47,090 nt of DNA from Pleurotus ostreatus/Saccharomyces cerevisiae fusant (taxonomy: Eukaryota > Opisthokonta). The translations under genes and the position numbers were made by a program. Shown here one piece after another: positions 1-9,751 of this stretch. Positions within the stretch are counted from its first letter, which is position 1, and each line of letters opens with the position of its first letter. The notes beneath the pieces are model-generated. The model did not search any database. It was not told where the DNA came from and saw only the letters and a list, made by a program, of their open reading frames with translations. Location: the NCBI GenBank assembly GCA_024196135.1, contig JAMQCK010000161.1, forward strand, positions 1-47,090, read 5' to 3'.

Positions 1-192
1 GGAGGAAAGCGGTAGTTGAAGTTGCTACTAAAGTTGTCGCAGGGATCATCTGACTCGAAGTTTAGGCGGGAAAGGGGACTGAAGTGACTGTAGATGAGGG
101 AGCGGGTGAGGAGTTTGGGCTCTCGAATCGGCGCAGCTCGAGGTGTTCAAGGCAGAGCCGAGGTAATGAAATGATGTACAGTACAATGTAAG

Positions 193-414
193 CTACTCAA
201 CTCGTCGCTGCTTCAGCGGATGTGAAGCTGACCACGGTAATGGCTCAGGCTTTACCGTATCCAGACCCTCCTTTAGGACCTCCTCACCCGACGCCTTCTC
301 CGATCCATCCTGCGACGTCACCATCGTACGCCTCGAATCATCGCTGGGCGGGGAGGCGTCATGCAAATCGTCGCTCGCACGCGAAGACGACGACTGCGAC
401 GATCTCGCGCTCAC
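193..414 (-). pseudogene. Out-of-frame C-terminal tail of FunK1 copy 1
   Basis: This open stretch continues directly past the kinase stop codon in another frame. It encodes a Ser/Asp/Glu-rich tail (MSARSSQSSSS... ending KQRRVE). The same tail, ending KRRRVE, is in frame with the kinase in the pre-insertion form of FunK1 copy 2 (40438-40677). Between the shared TCG codon and the shared GAGCGCGAG, copy 1 is 4 nt shorter than copy 2, which explains the shift. Either copy could be ancestral. The basic end could be a nuclear localisation signal, but that is only a composition argument. Confidence 0.55.
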
Positions 415-2147
415 AGCGCCATCCTCTTTGTGTCCCGTGGCGGCGGCGGCGACTCGTCCCGCGAGGTGTGCTTCCGCTTGCTCCCCGTCCGCGGGCCTGC
501 GGACGGGCTGCCCTCCTTCTGCGGTGCGACCGACGCCTCGCGCTCGCGCGCGACGGCTCTCGCGTCCATGTATTCCTCAAAGACATCAAGGACGGCGTAG
601 TGGCTAGGCCGGAAGGGTGGGTCGCGCGTGATCACGCGGCGCAGGTCGCACACCAGGTCCTTCAGGTCGTCAAAGTAGGGATCGAACAACTCGTCGAGGA
701 AAGCGCGGAACTGGGCGTCGTCGTAATCAAACATGATGTGCCTTTTCTTCCGATGATCGCCGGTGAACCAGGGTCCCAGAGGTGAGTCCTCGATGTCGAA
801 GTCCTTCCGCGGCGTCTTGGAGGGCCCGGAGCAGATGGCGCAGATGTACATGAAGACGTAGAGGAAGGATTCGAGGTCATGCCATGGACCACGCTCGTCG
901 TCGAAGTAAGGTCTCAAGAGACTACAAGCCATGAAGGGAGGTGTCCCCTAAACACGCGTTAGAGCGGTCCGCCGATGTCTATACAATATGGAACGTACCT
1001 TGTTGTAGCCCCTAGGGCCTAGTCGATCGAGACCTTCCACAAAAACGGCGCACTCGAGATCGACCAGAAGGCCGCGACGGCCAGAAGGATCATCAGTATC
1101 GCGCAGCATCACATTACTGTCACTGATGTCGCAGTGTAGAATCCGCCTCTTCTCGTAGAGTCGGCGATGGGCTATTGACAGATAAGCATACGAGATATTA
1201 GAGTTGAACGAAGGCTTACCTTGAATGGAATCGTTGAAGCCGCCGACTAGCTCGTCCTTAGATGCGAAGTCCTGCAAGGATCGGCCACATGGTTTCAGGA
1301 CAAGGCGCCGCAACTGCATGCGCGGATGATCCTTGAGAACAGCCAGCCGTTCGGGGCCCTGCAGGACTTCCCGAAGCCACAGCGTATCCTGCGGACGACC
1401 GTCGCGACGCAGCACTTTCTCCTCAGATACAAGCTGGACCACACCGTCCACTCCCCTCGCTTGCCGAAGAAAATCTGCTTCCGTCGTTCGGCGGTCGATA
1501 CTCGTCCACTTGCTCTTGATGACAAACTGCTCCCCGCTGCCGGGCCTGCGGCAACGCCAACAGATCGTGCCCTTGCTGAGGATGTCGCCGCTGCATGCGG
1601 CCATCTTCAAGATCTCGTATTCGACGCCAGCGACGGTGATGTACTCGTGGTCATCGCGCGAGATTATCGACGGATCCTTGCCTAGGTACGACTCGTCGAG
1701 GAATGACAATCCCATGACCACGCGTACGAGGAGGGCGGGATTTTTGTGGACGTTGTGAGTCCCAGAGAGCACGCACCCGGCGCGGTCGTAGTACGCCAAT
1801 TGGAATATGTCGCCAGCGAACGCAATGCCGACGTGATACATGCGAGTCTTCTGGGCATAGAAGACGCTCGCCGCGCCGCTGTGCAGCTGCTGAAGAACGT
1901 CTTGCATGTCATAAGCGTCCGCACCGATTTGCACGTCGCAAAGAACACGAGACCAGTGACAAGGGATCGTGCCTCGCTCTCCGAGCACGATGCCGGTACA
2001 CATGAGCTCTTCGCCGTCTGGCATTGTCCTTCGGCTCAGAGTCACGCCCCATTGGCGAGGCGGGCGAGGCAGTTGTTGGTCAGAGAAGCGCAGGGAGCAG
2101 CGCTCTCTAATCGCGTTCAACAGCTGCGCCGTTTCGCGCGCTTGGCA
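193..2147 (-). repeat. Arm 1 of inverted FunK1 duplication
   Basis: The segment from the CQARET motif through the C-terminal tail is nearly the same at nucleotide level as 7605-9318 plus 40438-40677 on the opposite strand, including both intron positions. Similarity stops near the 14-G tract on one side and just after the tail stop codon on the other. Copy 2 therefore lacks the first exon of about 100 codons. Confidence 0.8.
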
Positions 2148-2466
2148 GATTATATGACGGGGGGGGGGGGGGTTGGGGGTACTTGAGCCATTGGCGGAGC
2201 AATGCGCTGTAGAGAGCGGGATTGAGAGAGCGAGTGGTATCCTTGACGTCGGCAGGAAGGACTTCGTCGGGAAACAACTTGTTTACTATGCCTCTGATCT
2301 CGACGGCCGCTTCTTCCAGTTGAGCGACCACTGCCGCATCGAGACTGATGCGTCCCAGTAGGTACGGCATAGGAGCCTCGGGGTTTTCGGATAGACATGG
2401 CGATAGAAAATCTCCGTTCTCTGCTACGCACAGAGCCGTCGACTTGATGGGTGCGCTGGAAATCAT
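411..2466 (-). CDS. FunK1 protein kinase, copy 1 (one frame break)
   Basis: Fungal-specific FunK1 family kinase, predicted to phosphorylate proteins; substrate unknown. Exons read 2466-~2173, ~2158-1220, 1171-999 and 947-411, with GT-AG introns of 48 bp (1172-1219) and 51 bp (948-998). The beta-3 lysine is present (FVIKSKW, codon near 1515), as are the catalytic loop LHCDISDSNVML, a DFG-equivalent VDLEC and the activation-segment motif GTPPFMA. The first exon aligns with the start of FunK1 copy 3 (RLFPDD-like segment and TRSL motif), which supports ATG 2466. The frame shifts by one base inside a run of 14 G (2159-2172), so the gene is broken there unless the run length is a sequencing error. 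The last exon ends in a proline-rich segment with a stop at 411, after which a tail-like frame continues. Family assignment is firm; functionality is not. Confidence 0.8.
2159..2172. repeat. 14-G homopolymer inside FunK1 copy 1
   Basis: A run of 14 G on the plus strand (14 C in the gene) sits where the frame of FunK1 copy 1 shifts by one. It also marks the point where similarity to the inverted copy at about 7600 begins. Such runs are prone to slippage and to sequencing error. Confidence 0.85.
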
Positions 2467-3698
2467 GCTACTCTAAAGCGCGTCAGAGGGTGGCGACTCA
2501 TTTCACTCGCAAGAGCCTACCTTAGCAGCGCGCAGACCTGTATAGATGTTGATGTCGGCGAAGGTCAGAAAAGGCTATCGCAATCAGCCTGCGCAAGAAG
2601 CAGGTTCGCCACTCAGGATGGTAGTGGAGATCAACCCGCGACCGTGACATACGGGCATTTTATTATGTAAGCGCTGATGCCCCGTGCTCCCTCAGGTGAT
2701 AGCCACGCGGTTGCACTTCCTCGATCAAGGAGGCGTCGGAGGCCAACCGTTCGCATTTGCTCTCAACTCCCACCAATAACATCCTGGACTTTGAGCACCG
2801 ATATACAATCCCATCAGATGTCGCACGCACCTTTTGTCCATCGACAGACTGAATCTATCTTTCCGAAGTGGGACCCGCCTCGCTCCCACTGGCAGTGGTT
2901 CAAGGTCAAAAGCATTCGAGGTTATGGTACTGATCACAAGCGTCCGATATCTTCCCACAAATTGGTCGTCCCCAAGGATTGACATCCTCCCAAGAATCGT
3001 TCGTTCTTCGCTTCGCGACTCCCCACCACTCACATATCGTTTCCTCTCGAACGCCGTACGGCTACCTCCCAGGCCTCAGACGCTATATCGCTACCTCCTC
3101 AACGCCATGTCACTGCATCATGCGCCTAACAGCTCAGCTGCTTCTTCAAGCTTACTTGAAATACATCTGGCGGCTAAGGTATGGAATGCAATACCACCCC
3201 GTCTCGGGATATGCAACAGTTTCCGATGACGTCGTGTTGCATGGGCTGTCCTTACCCTTGTGGACCTCGCGCTCGTACAAAATTTTGTCTACGTGTTTGT
3301 GACATGTTCCTTTACCTACAGTAACATTCTCATGAATATTGGGCTCGAAGCGCTCACCGTATACGCCGTGCAACACCGAGCGAAGGGTAATGCAACACTT
3401 TCCCGGCAGATGCCGAGCAACTTGGGGATTTTCTGCACAGCGCTCAAGGTGCTCTATCCGCTCTAGGATGGCACACGGTATACAATCCCATGCATACAAG
3501 AGGTCCACGAAGTATCTAAGCCATACATGTCCCGAGAAGCTAGGAAGGCGGGGTGTTGCATTTCTGATACACCCTGCCATTTTGTTGCATATCCCGATAC
3601 GGGGTGGTATGACTTTTGGAATTGAACAACCTCGATAGCACACAAGCGTTGGCGTACAGGATTGTCACGGTACCTCAAGACAACTTCTCTCCTTCTCC
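2467..3698. other. Intergenic region between FunK1 copy 1 and thymidylate kinase
   Basis: No gene can be supported here. The region contains the inverted-repeat element at 3191-3610 and otherwise short, unrelated open frames in all directions. The promoter of FunK1 copy 1 must lie in its left part, but no clear TATA or initiator was identified. Confidence 0.5.
3191..3610. mobile_element. Short inverted-repeat element, MITE-like
   Basis: A 27-bp sequence beginning ATACCACCCCGT at 3191-3217 recurs as an inverted copy at 3584-3610 with a single mismatch. The 420-bp span has no coding capacity I can support. This layout fits a miniature inverted-repeat transposable element or a transcribed hairpin. 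No convincing target duplication is visible, so the mobile nature is inferred. Confidence 0.45.
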
Positions 3699-5216
3699 TC
3701 ACGCCAACTCCCCCTCCCACAACCGTCCCACCTCGCCCTCAACCCCACCCTTACTGCCGTCCCCACCATTACCTGCATGAAGCAAAGAATGAACCACCCC
3801 CCAAACCGCCCCCGCGACCTCCTCCACCGCGCGCGCCGCGTCGACGCGCACCCACGACCCCGGGCGCGCGGCCTCCATCTCGGCGCCGAGGCGGGCGTAG
3901 ACCTGAGATGGGCGGTGTCAGCACTCTCGCATTGGACGGACGGTGTCAGCACCCGCACATGGAACGGGCGGTGTCAGCACTCGCGCATTGGAACGGACAG
4001 AGTAAGGAGAGGCGAAGGAATAATACCAAGCTGGCGGTCGACGTCGAAGACCATGGGGAAGGGATGTATTAAACCGGCAAAGACGCTCCACACATAACGA
4101 ACGCTTCACATGACGAACGCTTCACATAACGAACACTTCACATAACGAACGCTTCACATAACGAAAGCCAAGCCCCACTCTCACTCACCTCCATCACCCG
4201 CCTCTGCACGTCCTCCCTTTCGTACCGCTCCTCGCCATATCCTCCCCGAGCCCTTGCCGCCTCGGGCGCAATGTCGAAGAAGAGCGTGACGTCGGGGGCG
4301 GGGAGGCCGATGTCGGGCGCGCGGCACCAGGCGTAGGGGAGGAGAGGATTCGGGGCAGGGGCGCTTTCTAAAGCTGTCTGAGTGGTTGAGGATTGTGGTT
4401 GGGAGGACGGGGCGGAGGTTGACGCGGTGGTGGTAGAGATTGACGCGGCGGTGGTAGAGGTTGACGCGGCGGTGGTAGAGGATGACGCGGCGGTGGTGGA
4501 GATTGACGCGGCGATGGTAGAGGTTGATGTTGGGGCCGAGGTCGTAGTGGTCGAGGCTGCCGCCACCTTCGACGCCGAGAACGCAATGCCGGAGAAGGCG
4601 TAGCGGTCGCAGATGATGGTTGTGCCTTCGGTAAGGAGCGTCGATATGCGGGAGCTGGACGGTTGTATACCGGGAGAGCGTCGAGGGAACGGTCGTTGAA
4701 TGACGTGAAGTGCAGGGATGTTCAGGTGAGTCGCATGGTGGTGAAGGTCAAGAGCAATACGACGAAGGGAAAGAGGGTTCAGTCAGTACAGAGCACATGC
4801 AGGCAAGCAGATCACTCACGCAAGCTCCCACCGATTCGCTGAGTACAGCAGGTGCACGACGTGGTCGTCCATCTCGATGTTGGTGCGCAGGTACGCGTCG
4901 ATCATCTTTCCGATGGCTGTAGTACGGTCTGCGGAGGGTTTGTATCAGCATACTGTCCTTATAGATGTCAAGTCAATGCGGTGCTCTGTGGCTGAGAAAG
5001 AAGGAGAGAATGGTGGTAGTTATCCTCGCGCGCATGTGCGCGACCTTCCTCCGATTGCGCTGGAGAGCCATAACATCGCGTGTACTCACCCGGGAACTTC
5101 ATCAACTCCACCTTCACTCCATCAGCTGCCAGCTTCTCCTTCAGCTTTGCCGCCTGCGTCGACTTTCCCGAGCGGTCAAGGCCCTCGATCACGATGAACG
5201 CGCCGCGGGTGGGCAT
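3699..5216 (-). CDS. Thymidylate kinase (dTMP kinase)
   Basis: Phosphorylates dTMP to dTDP in DNA precursor synthesis. Four exons join in phase: 5216-5090, 4928-4820, 4654-4189 and 3902-3699, giving 301 aa; introns are 161, 165 and 286 bp. Residues 7-18 hold the P-loop (FIVIEGLDRSGKS). FPDR follows at the exon 1/2 junction, then LLYSANRWE and ICDRYAFSG. Exon 3 ends in the family's PDIGLPAPDVTLFFD and RGGYGEERYE segments. Family members are usually about 210-225 aa. The excess comes largely from a Ser/Thr/Ala repeat inserted between the DRYAFSG region and the WCRAPDIGLP segment. The last intron holds two minisatellites. ATG 5216 is chosen because the P-loop follows at the usual distance. The gene looks functional by motifs; whether the repeat insert is tolerated is unknown. 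Confidence 0.92.
3911..3995. repeat. 28-bp tandem repeat in thymidylate kinase intron 3
   Basis: The motif CGGTGTCAGCAC begins at 3913, 3941 and 3969, an exact 28-bp period with about three copies. It lies just upstream, in gene orientation, of the acceptor at 3903-3904. Confidence 0.85.
4091..4165. repeat. 16-bp tandem repeat in thymidylate kinase intron 3
   Basis: The unit CACATAACGAACGCTT is repeated about 4.7 times (starts 4091, 4107, 4123, 4139, 4155) with single-base variants. It lies within the 286-bp intron, close to the donor. Confidence 0.9.
4417..4530 (-). repeat. Coding 21-bp tandem repeat in thymidylate kinase exon 3
   Basis: Units of about 21 bp (GAGGTTGACGCGGCGGTGGT-like on the plus strand) repeat five to six times. 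They encode a seven-residue STTAAS-type repeat. The unit is a multiple of three, so copy-number change would keep the frame. Confidence 0.8.
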
Positions 5217-7086
5217 TTTGGGTCTGGGGTTGGAATGGATCTGATGCTGAGGATTTCTTCTTCAGAAAAGACTAAGCCTGATAATTGTAAGAACGTGTGG
5301 AGCCGGGACGAGGGGATTGCTGAGAATGTTGTGGGCGGAAGGAAGGTGCAGATGGCTGATCGCCGGTGATGAGCGCGTCGCGTGAGGATGTGACGGGACG
5401 CGTCTAGGTGTGACACAGGTCACGGTCAAAGTTCAGCTTCAAGCTGGCGGAAAATGGACTTTCAAGAGCGATGAGTGCCGATTGGTACATCAGAGTAATA
5501 TTCATACGTTTGAGAGGTACAGTTTTGGTTCTTCGCCTATCCCAGACAGGCGGCATCCCGAGTTGTGGGCGCTAGCTTGGCGTCGGCCCGAAAGTCAAAT
5601 ATTCCCACAGCGTCGCTCGTTCGCGGGTCTCCTTCTCAAAGCTCTTCGATGTCGGATTCCAGCAGATTAAACCTCCCTCGCCCATGCTTCCCCATGAACT
5701 TCAGATGACCTTCTTTGTTGTTCTCGCTTCCCGCCTTCACAGACTTGGAGTACAGCTTGCTAGACGATGCGCATGTCGGAACACGCGCGCACGCGGACTC
5801 ACTTCAGCTGCGGCATGAACAGGCCCTGCAGCAGGAAGGACCCATTCCATATCGTCGGGTACTCCCTGCGCGAGTATACTGCACCCCCAACCACGAATCA
5901 TTGAAGAGGAGTAGATCGACGTTGAAGGGCGTACATCCATGATCGTACACCTGGGTACGTGGTCTACTAGCGCGACAAGGCTGCAGCTGACGCTATCCCT
6001 AAGCTCAGCAGTCCGCTACCCACTCACCTTCCTCGTACATCCATTATCTATGTTCTCTGTCCGTCGTGTCCCCCACAGGCCGACTTTCCAGCCTTGCTTG
6101 GTCCCGCCATAGCTTCTCTCCCAGCGTCTTCACTGCCCTTTGGACGCCTTCTCCCTGCCGCTCCGCTCCATTGCGCGGGGAGATATCGAACCACCAAGAA
6201 GTTAGTGACATCTCATTTCTTCACGCGTGTGTGCGAGGGGGATGCCTCCCTTCACCTACCGCTTCCTTACCGACGTCATCGGTTGGCCTTCGATACCGAG
6301 CCCTTCAACCTACCATAGTTCACTGTCGTCGCGTCGCGCAACGAACGCTCCTCGAACCTCCGTGAGCTCCTTGCGTGCAGTATGCGGGGCATCAAGCGAC
6401 GACCATGCCTGTAGCGGGTCTGATTCTCGTATCGGCTTGCGCTCGGCGCTTACCACTGTACGCGTCGTCGCTGTGATTCCTCTGCGAGGATGATCTTCTT
6501 GCTGGCGGCTTTTCCAGACACTTCCGACATGCCCGGCAGGCGTATTACTCTTCTTAACTTGGGATACCGCAAGCCTCGCTTCAGTGGACTGGCGCGCGCC
6601 AGATGTCGCTCAGGCGAATGGGGCTAAATCGTGCCCCCGCGTTCCTCAAGTAGTCGCTCGTGTCCTGGTGCACTTTGAGCGACATGTAGGTAGGTGAGTA
6701 GATAGCCTCGTATGGTCGAATGAGGATCTGACTTCGCCACTTGGAAGAGGTCTATCCATACGAAATAAACAAATGCTTGTCGTGAGGCAATTGCGATGCG
6801 GTCATGAAAAGATCGATGTCTGCGCGAGTATGAGTGAAGCAGCGACAATAACGCGTGAGGAGCGGCGAGACGATAGTAAGTCGACGGTCTATCGGTCAAT
6901 TGGTCGGCCGCAGGTCAAGGTCTTGCCAAGCCACTGGTAGGTCTTGTCAACTACCGAAGCGATGCTTGTACGCGCGTGAGTATAATCCTTGCACATACCT
7001 GCGCTCCTAGGCCTGGCTCTGTCATGCGCGGCCGCGGCATATTTTCTCCTGGACTATGCGCGGGCAATTCGACTCGTGGGAGGTGG
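5217..7086. other. Intergenic region, no gene recognised
   Basis: I see no reading frame with family motifs or a consistent intron pattern. The left part is the 5' flank of thymidylate kinase. Short degenerate frames around 6240-6310 have a faint PPxTYRFL-like pattern also seen near 3010-3070, too weak to call. Confidence 0.5.
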
Positions 7087-7176
7087 GAGGATGGTCTCGC
7101 GTGAGAGGATGGTCTCGCGTGGGAGGATGGTCTCGCGTGAGAGGATGGTCTCGCGTGGGAGGACGAGCTCGCGCTG
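7087..7176. repeat. 18-bp minisatellite
   Basis: Five units of GAGGATGGTCTCGCGTGR stand head to tail. The last base alternates A and G, giving a 36-bp higher-order pattern, and the fifth unit is degenerate. Confidence 0.9.
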
Positions 7177-7517
7177 AGGGACGGTCCCGCTCCATTCAGC
7201 ATTGCGCTCGGGATGTATTGGTGAGTTTTCGCCTTCGCTATTGTGATGCGCGCTAACGTTTACGTCGAAGGGTCGCGCTAAGGCTCTCCGCAAGTGTCGC
7301 GTAGACGGAGGCCCATGTGCGTACTAGTACGCGGTTGAAGCTTGAGCGCGTTAGTGTCTTTGAGAGCGTACGCGTCTATCCCGCGACCGACACCGTGCTG
7401 TTTAGGTGCTAAGAAAGCGGAGATGGACATGTTCGAGATGACATCAGTCCTCTGGCTGTGGCGTGGGTTGGCTTTCAGCCTGAAAAGGCATGGAAGAGGT
7501 CTTCGTCCCGTCGGGCC

Positions 7518-9318
7518 ATGGACTGTCAAAAGGTAAGCCGGCTTGTTTTTCCCGCGTCACGAGCACCATTAACTCACCAGTGTATGTGCAGGGGACGTGG
7601 TCACTTGCCAAGCGCGCGAAACGACGCAGCTGTTGAACGCCATTAGCGAGCGCTGCTCCCTGCGCTTCGCTGACCGACAACTGCCTCGCCCGCCTCGCCA
7701 ATGGGGCGTGACTCTGAGCCGAAGGACACTGGCAGAAGGCGAGGAGCTCATGTGTACCGGCATAGTGCTCGGAGAGCGAGGCACGAGCCCTTGTCACTGG
7801 TCTCGTGTCCTTTGCGACGTGCAGATCGGCGCGGACGCTGATGACATGCAGGGCGTTCTTCAGCAACTGCACAGCGGCGCGGCGAGCGTCTTCTATGCCC
7901 AGAAGACTCGCATGTATCACGTCCGCATTGCGTTCGCTGGCGACATATTCCAATTGGCGTACTACGACCGCGCCGGGTGCGTGCTCTCTGGGACTCACAA
8001 CGTCCACAAAAATCCCGCCCTCCTCGTACGCGTGGTCATGGGACTCTCATTCCTCGACGACTCGTACCTAGGCAAGGATCCATCTATAGTCCCGCGCGAT
8101 GACCACGAGTACATCACCGTCGCCGGCGTCGAATACGAGATCATGAAGATGGTCGCATGCAGCGGCGACATCCTCAGCAAGGGCACGATCTGTTGGCGTT
8201 GCCGCAGGCCCGGCAGCAGGGAGCAGTTTGTCATCAGGAGCAAGTGGACGAGTATCGACCGCCGAATGTCGGAAGCAGATTTTCTTCGGGAAGCGAGGGG
8301 AGTGGACGGTGTGGTCCAGCTTGTATCTGAGGAGCAAGTGCTGCGTCGCGACGGTCGTCCGCAGGATACGCTGTGGCTTCGGGAAGTCCTGCAGGGCCCC
8401 GAACGACTGGTCATTCTCAAGAATCATCCGCGCATGCAGTTGCGCCGCCTTGTCCTGCAGCCATGCGGTCGGTCCTTGCAAGACTTCGCGTGTAAGGACG
8501 AACTAGTCGGCGGCTTCAATGATTCCATTCGAGGTGAGTCCTCGTACAAACCTGATATTTCGGATGTGTATGCTTATCTTTCAATAGCTCATCACCGACT
8601 CTACGAGAAGAGGCTGATTCTGCACTGCGACATCAGTGACAATAATGTGATGCTGCGCGATACTGATGCTCCTACTGGCCGTCGCGGCCTTCTGGTCGAT
8701 CTCGACTGCGCCATTTTCGTGGAAGGTCTCGATCGACTAGGCCCTAGGGGCTACAACAAGGTACGCTCCAGATTATATGGACATCGGCGGACCGCTCTAA
8801 CGCGTGTTTAGGGGACACCTCCCTTCATGGCGTGCAGTCTCTTGAATCCCTACTTCGACGACGAGCGTGGTCCATGGCATGACCTCGAATCCTTCCTCTA
8901 CGTCTTCATGTACATCTGCGCCACCTGCTCCGGGCCGTCCAAGACGCCGCGGAAGGACTTCGACATAGAGGACTCACCTATGGGACCCTGGTTCACCGGC
9001 GATCATCGGAAGAGAAGGCACATCATGTTTGACTACGACGACGCCCAGTTCCGCGCTTTCCTCGACGAGTTGTTCGATCCCTACTTTGACGACCTGAAGG
9101 ACCTGGTGTGCGACTTGCGCCGCGTGATCACGCGCGACCCACCCTTCCGGCCTAGCCACTACGCCGTTCTTGATGTCTTCGAGGAGTACATGGACGCGAG
9201 GGCCGCCGCATGTGAGCGCGAGACGCTGGTAGCACCGCAGAAGGAGGATAGTCCGTCCGCGGGCTCGCCGACGGGGAGCAAGCGGAAGCACACCTCGCGG
9301 GACGAGTCGCCGCCGCCG
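7518..9318 (+). pseudogene. FunK1 protein kinase, copy 2: truncated and split
   Basis: Inverted duplicate of FunK1 copy 1. The kinase part reads 7591-8533, 8588-8760 and 8812-9318, with introns 8534-8587 and 8761-8811. The N-terminal exon of about 100 aa is missing. A short upstream exon at 7518-7532 with intron 7533-7590 could supply a new start (MDCQK, then GDVVTCQARET), but that is a guess. The catalytic loop LHCDISDNNVML, VDLDC and GTPPFMA are intact. The beta-3 lysine is replaced by arginine (FVIRSKW, codon 8236-8238), a change that inactivates most kinases. At 9318 the frame is interrupted within its CCG repeat by a retrotransposon; the remaining tail is at 40433-40677. Confidence 0.8.
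9314..9318. repeat. Target-site duplication CGCCG, left copy
   Basis: CGCCG lies immediately before the left LTR and again immediately after the right LTR (40433-40437). Ty3/gypsy integrases typically make 5-bp duplications. This pairing shows that the two LTRs belong to one insertion. Confidence 0.85.
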
Positions 9319-9723
9319 TGTGGAGACCCGGGGCTCCGAGAGGGTAACTCACGGAGGCACGTGCGTCGATGCGGAGTGGTCGCCTGTGGCGAGGCAACGC
9401 CGAGGAACACCGGCAATCCTGGTGTTCGACTCTAGGCGTCTACGGCGGGCGGTCCTAGCCTGCCCGTCGTCTCGTCAGTAGCGAGGCTCGCGTCGAGCGC
9501 AAGGCTTTTCGTGGTAAGAGGTGTGAAAAAGATGTATTCAAACTCGTGTTCGTGACTATAAGTACATAACGTGACCTCACGTGGCGATCGCTATCACGGG
9601 ATCGACACGCGAGGTCTCGGGAACCGAATCGAAAAGCAAACATAGGTAATAATACAGCGCACACGCGTCAGTCCAGTCCACGTCCGAGATCGTCGAAGAG
9701 GCCTACGTGCCCCGTCCTCCACA
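9319..9723 (-). repeat. 3' LTR of the chromovirus
   Basis: 405 bp, differing from the other LTR at 9338, 9396, 9427 and 9608 only. It starts TG and ends CA on the plus strand as displayed. It lies directly after ORF4 and the polypurine tract in element orientation. Confidence 0.95.
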
Positions 9724-9726
9724 AAG

Positions 9727-9738
9727 CCCCCCCCCTCT
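9727..9738 (-). other. Polypurine tract
   Basis: On the minus strand AGA followed by nine G, then CTT and the LTR start. A purine run next to the 3' LTR is where plus-strand DNA synthesis is primed in LTR elements. Confidence 0.75.
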
Positions 9739-9751
9739 GAGACGAGATCAC

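Noticed and set aside
9319..9723. Solo LTR independent of the one at 40028
   Set aside because: Both LTRs share a matching CGCCG duplication on their outer sides only, and ORF4 and the polypurine tract end at this LTR, so they are one element.
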